Shown in pieces: positions 12,279 to 25,700 of a stretch of DNA of 64,000 nucleotides. Numbering within the stretch: the stretch's first letter is position 1; each line of letters starts with the position of its first letter. The notes under the pieces are model-generated. The model ran no database searches, had not been told where the DNA came from, and saw only the letters and a program-made list of their open reading frames with translations. A program made the position numbers and the translations under genes. The stretch comes from Mimachlamys varia. Lineage: Eukaryota > Mollusca > Bivalvia > Pectinida > Pectinidae. The stretch spans positions 33,981,426 through 34,045,425 of the forward strand of contig OX392534.1 of NCBI GenBank assembly GCA_947623455.1. Direction: 5' to 3'.

Positions 12279-12401
12279 GATCAATTTTCGATAAAAATGC
12301 CCCTCTATGGCCATAAAAGCTCAATTTTCGATAAAAATGCCCCTCTATGGTCATAAAAGCTTTTATGACCATAGAGGGGGCATTTTTATCGAAAATTGAT
12401 C
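12279..12401. repeat. Near-perfect palindrome with an extra direct copy
   Basis: A unit of about 41 bp (tcaattttcgataaaaatgc then ccctctatggtcataaaagc) occurs twice in direct orientation from 12279 and once inverted to 12401. The second and third form a palindrome with arms of about 41 bp and no spacer, centred at 12359/12360 on AAAAGCTTTT. Confidence 0.9.
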
Positions 12402-12701
12402 TATAACCCCACCAAATGTGTAAAATTACTCTAAACACCCTATTTTTAGTCCAAGACTAGCCGTAACAAATTCTCATGTCCCTGTGGGACCAGGGTGTAC
12501 TTTAGGCCTAGTTTTCTTCTGCCAACAAAAAAAATCATGCGTGGCTAATAGGTTGATGTACTTTAATCAGATTATCTAAAGCATTAACGAATAAAGCCAA
12601 AAAGAAAATAGAAAAATAAGACTAAGAGACAATTAAAGTAGAATAGCTATATAGCTCTATAGTATATTTTGGATATCATGTTCATGAGAAGACTCAATTT
12701 C

Positions 12702-12784
12702 GCAAGCCAAGGGTGTACAATACTACAATACGCTACTCTCCTTTAAAGGGGACTAGCGTACGTATTGTACACCATTGGCTTGCA
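12702..12784. repeat. Short inverted repeat (hairpin)
   Basis: The left arm gcaagccaagggtgtacaat pairs with the right arm attgtacaccattggcttgc. The arms continue inward with tacgcta/tagcgta around a ctttaaagg centre. It has the size and shape of a tiny foldback element. Confidence 0.8.
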
Positions 12785-13079
12785 GAGTTGTAGAATACTT
12801 AAATTATTCAAGAATGAGCTAATTAGGGCAATACAAACTTAAAATCAATGCAGATTTTGAATGATCACGTTCACAGTTATTTATCTGAACAATTATTATC
12901 ATGTAGCAATTAAGAATCAAGAATATATATGTGTGTTAGGAAAGAAAATTGCTGAAAGCTTTCATAACACTTGGTTTATTTACAACTAGAAAAGATCATA
13001 AAATACTTTTAATCATAAAAGAGCCAAAGAGTCCATAGCTCTTTCAACCCACCGCGCAACTACAACTTTTCTTACCCCG

Positions 13080-13663
13080 TCGTGGGCCCCACGGCCAATT
13101 TATTCGAAACAGTGGCTCCATGTACCAAGTCGCCTAGCTTTACATAAGAAATGGAAGACGCATGGTAGAATGCGGGAAATCCATATGAACTTTGTTTTGA
13201 TTTTATGTTCCAGCGATTTATGAGAAAAGTAAGTATCTTTTACGTGAATTAACTTTGCAAAATATATGAAACTCGTGGATGAATTGAGCGACGTAAGTAA
13301 ATAGTAATGTCGATGGTGCTGATTTCACAACAAACTGAAATGTTATCTATCGTCAATTTCAACAAAATGAAAAAGTCAGCTGTTTAGATGGTGTGATATG
13401 ATGCTGACAGATCAAGACTTATTTCGATTTAACATGGAATGTGTGACTCGCAATGGCCAATTTCTTTCGTAAGATATGTATGGCTGTTGGAAAGTATGTT
13501 ATTTGTACCTTGCAAACTATTAAAAACTTTTACTTTCATATCGATCACTGGTCCACACTAGTATACATCTGTACATTTTGTACACAGAAAGGCCTTGGGG
13601 AAGTAGCGATATTTTATGGATATTTTGTACACAATTTAATTTCAGAAAATAAAGTGAAAAAAG
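13080..13663 (+). promoter_or_regulatory. DCAF1: Likely DCAF1 5' region (promoter / 5' UTR)
   Basis: The segment directly upstream of the DCAF1 start codon holds a CCAAT pentamer at 13095-13099, a strong unused-in-CDS donor (GTAAGT at 13229) and a strong acceptor (tttaatttcag ending 13645) just before the start exon. These fit a non-coding first exon ending at 13228 spliced to 13646. No TATA box is evident. Transcription start and this 5' UTR intron are inferred. Confidence 0.4.
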
Positions 13664-13761
13664 ATGGCAGCTCTAGACTCAATGGCAGAACTCACAAGTT
13701 TATTGGAGCAATGGGGTAGAGAGCAGACGACAGCAACAAGCCCCATCCAAGTCCTTACAAG
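13664..13761 (+). CDS. DCAF1: DCAF1 exon 1 (start codon)
   Basis: Encodes [20 protein letters not shown] and [11 protein letters not shown], with a split Arg codon (AG|A). Matches the vertebrate N-terminus (AELTTLLEQW...ILTR). The ATG at 13664 is the first in frame after acceptor-like tttcag; a second Met at residue 7 is possible. Donor GTACAT. Confidence 0.88.
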
Positions 13762-16700
13762 GTACATACTAATATTAATCCATTCCATTAAAAACATATA
13801 GTTACCAGTGCCACGAATGTCCTTACAGGCAGCAAATGCCACCCAAATCCAAGTGTTAAATTGCCCCTCTCCACTCCAGTTAAATGATAATTAATCAGCA
13901 ACCAGTAAAGCCTATTTATACTGGCTATACGTATATGTACACCAACAGGTCAGGGCTTTATCAGGGGCATTTGGGAATCGGACCCCGAGATCAAATTGGG
14001 AAAAATTGATCGATATAACAGCTATTTGGGAAATTTTGACAAACACTATCATAACAAATGAAAACATTATTTCTTTTCTAAATTACTATTTAAAATGATG
14101 TCAGTACTAGTACTCTTGACAGTTACAGCTCTTCTTTCTTGTTCTTAAATTATTAAAATTAAGGTCACAAGAAGCTCCTCAAGCATGTTAAACCACCATT
14201 TTTTTTCAAGTGTCTGAATTGGAACTTTTTTAAGAGGAAATTTGGGGAAAATCACACCTTTTTTTCATTTGGATGGGTCCGTTTACTGGACCTAAAAGAG
14301 GGGTGATCAGCTCTGCAGCTAGATAGCAATATATCCTACTACAATCTTACAGACAACTGACCACAGAACCAGACAAGCACATCCCTATACATTCAGACAC
14401 ATATCTGCTACCAAAGACACATATAAATTCTCCTTTTCCCCCCACACAATTACACAATGGAACCTCCTTCAGGTAGCAGCAATACAATGCACACCACTAG
14501 AGGGCTTCAAAGCACACATCGATCCCACCCACAGGTACAGTCCTTGAATCCCTCATGACCATACACTACATAAATACCAGCACCGTTTGTAACAACTTTT
14601 TATCTTATACCAATGCACTAACAAAAACTAACAAAAAAAAACCAACAAAAAACTCCTGCAGTATCCATTACTTTTAATCATGCCTCTGTGCAACCCCCCT
14701 TCACTGTCCATAATCATCAATTTTGATGGAAGATTGATTTTATATGAAGATGAAGAGTTATATTGTCATAAAAGTATTATCAGATAAACACTGTACATAT
14801 ATATACAGGATTTTACATGAAGCAGAATCCTGAATCACCCATTTTCCATTATAAAACTCCGAAAATCTTAACATGGGGTACCCACTGAAATGGCAACTGA
14901 AAAAATTTGTTTCCAAATTTAAATGATGTTTATATGACTTGCAGCAATGAATACTGAAAATTATCAGTTGTAAGTAACTCCATATATCTAGGACCCCCAA
15001 TATTCAATCAAGGGGATCCCATAGGACTCACAAAGTCAAATTGCCAGGAATTTGGTATGTAAAACCCTGTATATACATAAAGAATTAAATGTGTTGAACA
15101 GGCATATATCTTCGGATGTTTTCCTTCAAGTGTTTTAAATTGAGTACTGTCCTGATTTGGGTACAGTGATGTTTGAAAGTAGCTTACACTAATAACTGAA
15201 GTACCACTAGGGATTATAAAAAGTTTGATATCCTCGCCCCACTCTTAATCATTAATAGAAAACCAGCACATCAATATAATTTCTGGTGGATTAATATATG
15301 TACTGGTGGATTAATATATGTGCTGTTACATTACCAGAAAATTTTGACATTAAGACATGCGCTGTAAAATCAATAGAAATGTCTGTAATATCAATAGAAA
15401 TTGTCACATGACTGGAAACCCAGCAGGGCCTCTGTACCTGTGGGCACTGAGCCAAGTTATAGCTCGCAGGTACCTTTGGGCACTGGCTACCTTATCGCTG
15501 GGGGACAAGTAATTAGAGGCTCCATGCTGTGATGACCAGGGGAATGCTTCATGCATGACTGGTTAAATTTACCTGTGTTTGACCAGAAGCCCAAAACAAT
15601 GAATGGCTTTTTTATAATTAGGCATTGCCCCCTCCCTATGCAATGTTTTGTCTGTATCAGATCTGATCACAAAAGATGTGTGAAGATTTGGACAGGCTTA
15701 CACTTGGCCATCTAATTAGATAATGTCCCCCTCAGGCCTCAACCCTTCCTGGTCAAAGTTTACCTGTATCAGGTCTGATATAAGGTGTGAAGATCCCATC
15801 AACCTGCGATTCTTACCAAAGTTCAAAGTTTAAAGTTTCAAAGTTTCAAAGTTTATTCGTACACTCCAGACACACAATGTGTGTGTAACAGGAGGTCAAT
15901 TAATTTAAACACATATGAATGGCAGAACCAAGTAGCTAGTTACATGTACATTTTACATACATACACTTTCATACGTGCACACAAGCATACATACTTACAT
16001 GAAATACAATACATACATACAGTCCATACATACAATGCATATAATACGACGCATTAGTGCATGCAAGATTACAATATAATGCATGAATAAAATACAAAGC
16101 ACACATATACTTGCATGCATACACGCACGCACGCACGCACGCACGCACACACACATATATACATACATACATATATTCTAGTTACATACATATATTCTAG
16201 TTTCATTTCATACCTACAGGATATATGCAAAAATACTATACGATGCATGAGTACAACACCTATTATGCATACTTACATTGTACATACAATAATTCATCAA
16301 TTCATTAATTGTTATTATTAATTATTATTTTTTCTAGTTTTTGTAAGAATTTTACTACTTTCTTGAGGAGTACAATGTTACAAATCACAAACATTCCTTT
16401 CATTTTCATATTATTTGGATTTTTATAGAAATATTCTGGAACGTATTTGTGGCGCATTTGTTTAACAGACTCGTTTTCACATTGATAAAGATAATGGAAC
16501 TCGTCACCTATAGATGTGGTACATAGAGGACACGTTCTATCATGCCGGGGCACACCTGCCCATCGACCAGTTTCAATTGGTAATTTGAAGTTAGATGTTC
16601 GGAATCTACACAGTGTTTTCCTTTCTTCTGGATTAAGTTTGATTAGATAAGGTTCTAATTTCCATTCATTTTTAAAATTTGAATATGTTTTGCCACGTGA

Positions 16701-19700
16701 AGAAATATCTATATCATTGTACCATTTTTGGATGAATTGATCAATCAATCTTTGTTTAACAATACACTTTAAATAATTTCTATTTACAATACACGTATAT
16801 TGGTTATTCCACATACTGTTATATCCAGTATTATTAAAAATCGATTTAATAAACGTCAACCATTTAAAATCTAATTGGTCTTGCGATTGGAGTTTATTCA
16901 TTAGATGATATAAGTTACTTGAAAGTTTGTTATCACCTGTGATAAGTTTATGCCAGAAAGTCACCATTCTTGCCTTGATATCTATTTCCAAAGGATAACG
17001 ACCAAGTTCTCCATATATCATAAAATTTGGTGTATTATTCCTTAAGTTTAAAATTCTTTTGCAAAACTGTAGATGTATTTTTTCAACACTAGATACATTT
17101 TCAAAACCCCATATCTCGCAAGCATACGTCAAGATCGGGGCCACAAGTGAGTCAAATAGTTTAAGTTGAATATCAACAGATAATGGAACATTCCTAATTT
17201 TTTTATAAAGACCATATAATGCCTTTCTAGCTTGTTCAGACAATTTGTTCCTGGCTTTTGTAAACTTACCGTTATAATAAAACAGTAAACCAAGATAAGA
17301 GTACGAGTCTACAATGTTTAACTGTTCATTGTTATAGGTAAATGAATATGTACGTTTACTTTTCCGTTTTTCAAAAATAATGACTTTTGTTTTTTGTGTA
17401 TTGACAGATAGTTTCCAGGTTTCGCAGTAACTTTGGAAACAGTTTAGAGCATTCTGAAGACCAGTTTTGGTTTCAGATAACAACACGGTGTCGTCAGCAT
17501 ACAATATAACAAACAATTTCAAATACAATCCAATATGGGTCAGACATGCTGTTTCAATTTCTTTCAAATGGCTAACATTATTTTCACTAAAAAAGTCTTC
17601 TAAATCATTTAAGAATAGAGAAAACAGAAACGGTGACAAATTTTCCCCTTGTTTCAAACCGACATTGCAAATAAAAAAATCAGATGACTCACTTCCGTTT
17701 TTAACACAGGATTTTGTGTTTAGGTACAAATTATAAATGACTTTAAATACTTTACCACATATATTATGGGATATTAGTTTCTTCCATAGTCCGACACGCC
17801 AAACAGTATCAAATGCTTTCTTAAAGTCTACAAATGAACAGTACATTTTTTTTCCTTGTGAGAAATATAAAGAAATTAATGAGTGTATTATAAAGATATT
17901 TTCTGTTGTAGAATAACCTTTTCTAAAACCTGCTTGAGCATTTGATATAAGATTGGTTTCATCAGCAAATTTATTAAGTCTTTCATTAATTATTGACGTA
18001 AAAAGTTTTCCAAAACAAGAAACAAGTGTAATAGCTCTATAGTTGTCTGGGTCAGTATCGTTACCTGTACTTCACTTCACCTGTGTTGTCTGCTAGTACT
18101 TAGAAGCTGGCTTTATCATTAGTTAATATTTATAATTTTAATATATTAATATATATATATGAATCTTATGCAGTTATTTTCACAAACAACCTTCTTTCAT
18201 TTCAAAACTAGAAATTATGAAATCATGATAATTACTGTTAGAGTTGTTCCCAAAACTTTCTAGCATGTACAGGACATAAATAAAATAAAAAAATATTATT
18301 TATCTAACAGTTCTGATGTCTTATATTTCATTTAATATACACTATTATCGTTTTTTTTTGTATTTATATACCAATTTACATTAAAGTATATTGAAAAATT
18401 TAAGGAATATCTATTGATAATTATTTGTTGATATTTTAAAATATTGTAAGAACTACTTGTGAAACTAACAAATAAATGTTCTTTGATTACTTAATGAAAC
18501 TAAATACATATCTTGATTAAATACATTCATCCCTCAGATCTATATATTTATGAACGCGCTATAGAGTTTTGATAATCTTTATTTTTAAATTTTCTATATT
18601 AAGATCTGTATGTTTATATATATAACTACATACAACAGTGTTGATATAAATATAAGAATTTGAAGTTGAAAAAAAAGTAATACAACAATAAATTAAAATT
18701 TAGTCTGATTGTTCAGTATGGGACAGATGTTTTGATTAACCCTCAGGCCTCAGGCAATTATCTGACCTGTCTAAAACTTGTCTAGGAACACCTTCTTACA
18801 GAAACCTGTCAGTGGCATATAATTAAGGTGTGAATTTCTCATCTGACTACACTGGTCATATTTGAAACCTATTTGATTAATAAAAGGTTAAGCTGGGGAT
18901 GACCAAGATCATATGATAATACATATTTTAACTTTTACTCAGGTCTATCATGTTTATATGAAATTAAAAATCATTGAGAATACAGATATTTAAATATTAC
19001 CCTCTAAATAGTGAATATTCTGAGGACTTTTAATCTATTTTTTGTTTCATTCAAAACATTTAATTATACAATAAAATATTATTAGTACATAAAATAACAT
19101 TGAAATAAACAATTATTAATTTACCAGTTTCTGGTTTTCTTATATATTAACTTAAAATAACAAGTATCTTATGACACTTGATTGAATAAAATCCAATGAC
19201 GCATTTTGATTTCTAAATATTTACATATATATACTTGTTAAATGAATTAATGATGAAAAATTGTCTAGTTTATATTGGATGTTATATATATATGTCTCTG
19301 GCTTAGTTGCTTCAGTTTGATAATAAAATACTAAAATTCATTATACCAGGGACGTCTCACATATATGTTCCGGCCAGCTCTTTACCTCAAAGAGGTCAAG
19401 ATAGGGGACACCCCTACGCTGGCTGTGTAGTAATTAGCCAGGTGTGAATTTCTCACCTCCCACTCCCCAATGACCAGGCCTGAGGGCCCTGTACATTGAT
19501 TTATGATGGTATAATGATATGAAGAAGGGAATGGATTTAAATGTTTTGGTTAAAATAATCTTTTCTTAATTAGTACTTGATGTTTATAATAACCTTTGTA
19601 TGCATTGTACATGAGTGTATATGTAATGAAACCAATTATCAACGCCGGCCCTTGTAGGCTTTATTCCACAGCTAGCTTCTTAATGTCAAATATTAAAGTA

Positions 19701-22700
19701 ATTTGTGATTGAAACTACTATTATAATACTGAGTACAAAATCTGTTCTTCTAATATCTGATTGTTTATATTACAATCTGTTGTTTTTATTTTCTGTATAT
19801 ATTTTTATTAGGATTAACTTAATAATTTCAACATAATACATGCATTATATCAATTTTTTTATTTTAACACATACCTTTAAATTTAATTGTTGATTGAAAA
19901 TATTTAAATGAAAAAGAATAATTGTTACTTCTTTAAAAAGAATTACAAGTTAGTATATTTTAATCATAATTACATTTAAAATTTTGACATGCAGTGAATT
20001 AATTTAAGTTAAGTTTTTGTGATGAATATCATCTGGCATGAACTCAGAATTTTTCACTCAACTGTATTCATCATTGATATCATTATTTTATTACATGTGT
20101 CATTTTAATTGGTTTGTTAAATTAATCACATTAATTAACAATCAGATCTCTTCACACGCTGACCAAGAACGTGTTGAATAAAACTTAGTTACGTTGATGC
20201 ACGGATGAATTTTTACTGAAACGGGAACAAGGACTTTGGGATCACATTTGTCGTCCACATGCTCATACTTGATAATACTAACATATCTGACATTGATCAT
20301 CAATATCAAGCATACAACTATACCACAATAGTGATCAACATACTCGTATATAAACCGGCAGACACTTGACAAGTTGTATACACATAAATATGCAAGCGAC
20401 CAGGTATTTAACAGACGTTTTTTGGGTGTTGACATGTGTATAATAGTTGATGAAAAAAACAAGACAAATTTTCACTCAAGTGAATCAACTATTTTACATT
20501 TACTTCATTACGGTAATTCAAATTTATAGAGTGTGTTTAAGTTGTGATGTTATCACAATACACGCGACCTACAGTAAAATCAATCCTATATTTTTATTGC
20601 TCACCAATAGCGGTCAACAAACAAGTATATTGACACGTTTTACACACAGAAATAACGTATTCAACGGCCATTTTTTTTAAAAACGATCTTTTTGCTGATC
20701 ATCAATATCAAACATACAAGGAAACCACAATAGAAATCAAAATACACGTATATGAACCGGCAGTACAAGTTTTATACATGGAAATACGCAAGCGACCAAG
20801 AATTAAACCAATTTATATATTCAAGAAAGTACACAAGCCATAACGTATGCTATTATAATCTTTATCCTAAATAAGACAGTGTTACGTTGGACTAGATAAG
20901 ATTTTATACATATATCAATACTATTTAATGATTGAAATAATTATTAATTTGTTATAGTGTCTTGTAAGTCTGTTTATAACCTTAGACATTTTAATGTAAT
21001 TTTATTATGTATTTTATATGCTTGAAATAGATGACACTTTAATAAAATATAAATATAAGATGACCTGTTCCCAACTAAACAATCAGGGGCCCCAGGGTTA
21101 TTATCTCCAGATCTTCACACCTTATATCAGACCTGATACAGGTAAAATTTGACCAGGAAGGGTTGAGGCCTGAGGGGGTCATTATCTAATTAGATGGCCA
21201 AGTGTAAGCCTGTCCAAATCTTCACACATCTTTTGTGATCGGATCTGAAACAGACATAACATTGTATATATAGGGGCAATGACTAATTATCAACAGCCAT
21301 TCATTGTTTTGGGTTTTTTGTCAAACACAGGTAAGTTTAACCAGTCATGCATGAAGCATTCCGGTGGTCATCACAGCATGGAGCCTCTAATTACTTGCCC
21401 TCCAGCGATATGGTAGCCAGTGCCCAAAGGTAGCTGCCAGCTATAACTTGGCTCAATTCAATTCAATAAATGTGACTTAATATAACTGCATATTATTTAC
21501 TTGTTGTACTCTTAGAATATAGAATTAATTGAAATGATTCCATTAACTGACCTTGCTTTTTTTTTTAAATTATTACATATATGCATAAACCTTCAAGTCA
21601 TATTTAAATAAACCTGTAATTGCCTTCAATATTTAGGCCTAAATATGGGAAATGCATCATTTTATAATACTATTATACTGATTTTTATATAATTAGGAAC
21701 ATTTATGTGTGACGTCTTTGTTAAATGAATTTAAGTATTATCAAACTGAAGCAACTAAGCCAGAGACATATATATATAACATCCAATATAAACTAGACAA
21801 TTTTTCATCATTAATTCATGTAACAAGTATTCATGTAAATATTTAAAAATCAAAATGCGTCATTGGATTTTATTCAATCAAGTGTCATAAGATACTTGTT
21901 ATTTTAAGTTAATATTTAAGAAAACCAGAAACTGGTATATTGATTATTGCTTATTTCAATGTTATTTTATGTACTAATAATATATTATTGTATAATTAAA
22001 TGCTTTGAATGAAACAAAAAATAAATTAAAGTCCTCAGAATATTCACTACTTAAAGGGAAATATTTAAATATCTATATATATTCTCAAAGATTTTTAATT
22101 TCATATAAACATGATAAACCTGAGTAAAAGTTAAAATATGTATTATTGGGAGCCATATTATCATATGATCTTGTTCATCCCCAGCTGAGCCTTTTATTAA
22201 TCAAATAGGTTTCAAATATGACCAGTGATAGTCAGGTGAGAAATTCACACCTCAATTATATGTCACTGACAGGCTGCTGTAAGAAAGTGTTCCTAGACAA
22301 GGTTTAGACAGGTCAGGTAATTGCCTGAGGCCTGAGGGTTAAATCAAAAATCTGTCCCATACTGAACAATCAGACTAAATTCTAATTCATTGTTGTATTA
22401 CTTTTTTTTCAACTTCAAATTCTTATATTTGTATCAACACTGTTGTATGTGGTTATATATATATATATATACACATACAGATCTTAATATAGAAAATTTA
22501 AAAATAAAGATTATCAAAACTCTATAGCGCGTTCATAAATATATAGATCTGAGGGATGAATGTATTTAATCAAAATATGTATTTAGTTTCATTAAGTAAT
22601 GAAAGAATATTTATGTGTTAGTTTCACAATTAGTTCTTACAATATTTTAATATATCAACAAATAATTATCAATAGATATTCCTTAAATTTTTCAATATAC

Positions 22701-25700
22701 TTTAATGTAAATTGGTATATGAATACCAAAAAAACGTGAATAGTGTATATTAAATGAAATATAAGACATCAGAACTGTTAGATAAATAATAATTTTTTAT
22801 TTTATTTATGTCCTGTACATGCTAGAAAGTTTTGGGAACAACTCTAACAGTAATTATCATGATTTCATAATTTCTAGTTTTGAAATGAAAGAAAGGTTGT
22901 TTGAGAAAATAACTACATAAGATTCATATATATATATTAATATATTAAAATTATAAATATGAACTAATGATAAAGCCAGCTTCTAAGTACTAACAGACAA
23001 CACAGGTGAAGTGAAGTACAGGTAAGAATTGCAGGTAGATGGGATCTTCACACCTTATATCAGACCTGATACAGGTAAACTTTGACCAGGAAGGGTTGAG
23101 GCCTGAGGGGGTCATTATCTAATTAGATGGCCAAGTGTAAGACTGTCCAAATCTTTTGTGATCAGATCTGATACAGACAAAACATTGCATAGGGAGGGGG
23201 CAATGCCTAATTATAAAACGCCATTCATTGTTTTGGGCTTCTGGTCAAACACAGGTAAATTTAACCAGTCATGCATGAAGCATTCCCGTGGTCATCACAG
23301 CATGGAGCCTCTAGTTACTTGTCCTCCAGCGATATGGTAGCCAGTGCCCAAAGGTACCTGCCAGCTTTAACTTGGCTCAGTGCCCACAGGTACAGAGGCT
23401 CTGCTGGGTTTCCAGTCATGTGACAATTTCTATTGATATTACAGACATTTCTATTGATTTTACTGTGCATGTCTTAATGTCAAAATTTTCTGGTAATGTA
23501 ACAGCACATATATTAATCCACCAGTACATATATTAATCCACCAGAAATTATATTGATGTGCTGGTTTTCTATTAATGATTAAGAGTGGGGCGAGGATATC
23601 AAACTTTTTATAATCCCTAGTGAGTTGATCCAAGCTTTTGATGACTAGAAACATAATTGTTTATTTGAACTTTTTCAGAATCTCAGAGTTGATGGAGAAG
23701 GAGACAGAATCCTACTATAAGATGGACCCTGACCCATTTGATGATCGTCACCCAGGTAAAATAAACCAAATTAGAACTTTTTCAAGGATGAAATATGTAG
23801 TTTCCAAAACACTTACCAAAGCATTTCATCTTATGAGAATTTGTTAGATGAGGAAAAAGATTGCTTTTGGTTGAGCAGAACAAAATTTCATTGAAGTAAT
23901 TTTTGTACCTAGATAATTTAGTAAACCCCCCCATGACAAACTTAGGTGGGGTATACTGGAATCACTCTGGCAGTCTGTCTATTTGGAGATTAACACTTTT
24001 TATGGGAGGTCATCCAAAACAAGTATTCTGAAAAAAAATCCATTTGTTATCACTGCACGCACATTTTGATTTAAGATTTTGACCAATTTTAATGGAGTTA
24101 CAGCCCTTTATGTGAAACTTTATGATCCGAAAAATCTTGAATGAGTTCCCATTTCAGTTGTTGACACCAAAGTCAAGGTCACTGAATGATTTATATGCTG
24201 CCGTCATTTGCAGGGGTATTGACTATCCTGCAGATGACGGTTCTCGTTAAAAAAAGAGAACAACTTCATAATTTATTGCTTTCTTAAAAAATTGTACAAA
24301 AGTGTTCTTCCCAGCATTAGAAAGGTATTAGTTTGCAAAGTAAATTGGAAATGATGACACATACCGCATTTATAAAGAGAGCTTAAGCATATCGTATGAG
24401 ACAAGTGTTCTTTTTAAGTAGGTAGATATTTTTGAAGGCAGGTGTCTCAAAGACAAGGGGTCTATATAAGACAGGTTTCCATTTAAAGGCCCAATATACG
24501 TAACTTTCACCAAAACTTGAATCGAAAATCAAGCCTAATAACTTTTTATATTTATAGATTTAGTTAAGATTAACTGATATCAGTAATATTCACGATGAAT
24601 TCTTTCGCGGTTAGCGGTACAGCAGCAGTTGAAACTCAGAATTTGTAAACACGCATCCATTTTGAACTGTCTTCTAACTTCGGCTTGTTGTTGAAGTGGG
24701 GCCCACCTGAATTATTTTCAGAGTCCCGAAAAAATTCCTGAAGTTATGTATATTGGGCCTTGAATGGACTTTATTTAGTCATTTTAAAATGCAAATTTAG
24801 CAGGACAGTCAGTTGAGGTATATTTAAAATATTATGAACTATCTTTATCAATTAATGCCTGTGTGCAAAAGTAATGATGGACCGAGGCCACAGGAAAACC
24901 TGTCGGTCTATGCAAAATGCTAGTACAGTAGACCTGATGTCTCAGGAATTTTGTCGAAAAAAGATCAGAACTGTTTTAATAAATCATATCAATTGCATTT
25001 CTCATGCATGTTGTTCATTTCCTGATTTGTTTGGCTAAATTTGTCCTTGCAAATCAATTTTTGTTCAAACATTGGTTGAAGGAGGGGAGATCACTCTGTA
25101 TTAAAGCAGTTAATTGACACTAATGGAAAAATGCAGTAACTGTCTATGGAAATTTTGTTGGGTCTATGCAATTTGAATTGTCCATAGACCTATTGTCTAT
25201 GGAACTTCATGAATTACTTTCGCACACTGTAATGCATTATATGTAACAGAAAATTGATGTTTCTTATTTACCATTATGTCATCAATACTCTTTGATTTAC
25301 AGGACGAGCTAATCCTACTTGTGCTCTGGGACACTTGATGAAAGCCTTATTTAAAAATGAAGACTTCATGAATAAGGTATTAAAACAGCCAATGATTATT
25401 GTTCAAAGTTGATGAATAGTAAGAAGGCATTGATCTTCTACCAGCAACAAACCATTTAATGGGAATCGGGTGTTTATACTACCAACTTTAGTTAGATTAA
25501 AAAAAAATAAATTAAAAGGCAATTAAGTCAACCAACATCTAGAATTAGAAAATACATACATTCAGGACTCGCACAACTAAATAATTTACTATATGTTATT
25601 ACTAAGCTTTAGAGCTTATAACTTTAATATTTGAAGTTTAACACTAGTGACAACTGCCTGGATTCACAGATACATACATGACAAAGACTTCAAATGACAT

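Larger units (their letters stand above)
15205..23622. mobile_element. Large foldback element in DCAF1 intron 1
   Basis: The two ends are exact inverse copies: left CACTAGGGATTATAAAAAGT, right ACTTTTTATAATCCCTAGTG (with one base-level slip). The left arm is 15205-15816 plus 18061-19371, and the right arm is 21696-23622; both are about 1.92 kb. The left arm is split by a LINE (15817-18060). The spacer is about 2.3 kb. The arms are diverged by point changes and small indels, so this is not an assembly mirror. Ends could be read as CACTA-type termini, or as GGGATT termini flanked by TA within a palindromic CACTAGTG target; no clear 3-bp duplication is seen. No transposase is recognised. Confidence 0.9.

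Noticed and set aside
13453..13719. 88-codon frame overlapping DCAF1 exon 1
   Set aside because: Different frame from the conserved [10 protein letters not shown] protein and no similarity to known proteins.
20142..20680. Frames of 106 (-) and 77 (+) codons in the foldback spacer
   Set aside because: No motif, AT-rich and overlapping on opposite strands; they do not look like a transposase.
15205..23622. Foldback as an assembly artefact
   Set aside because: The arms differ by many substitutions and indels and by a clean LINE insertion with target duplication in only one arm.
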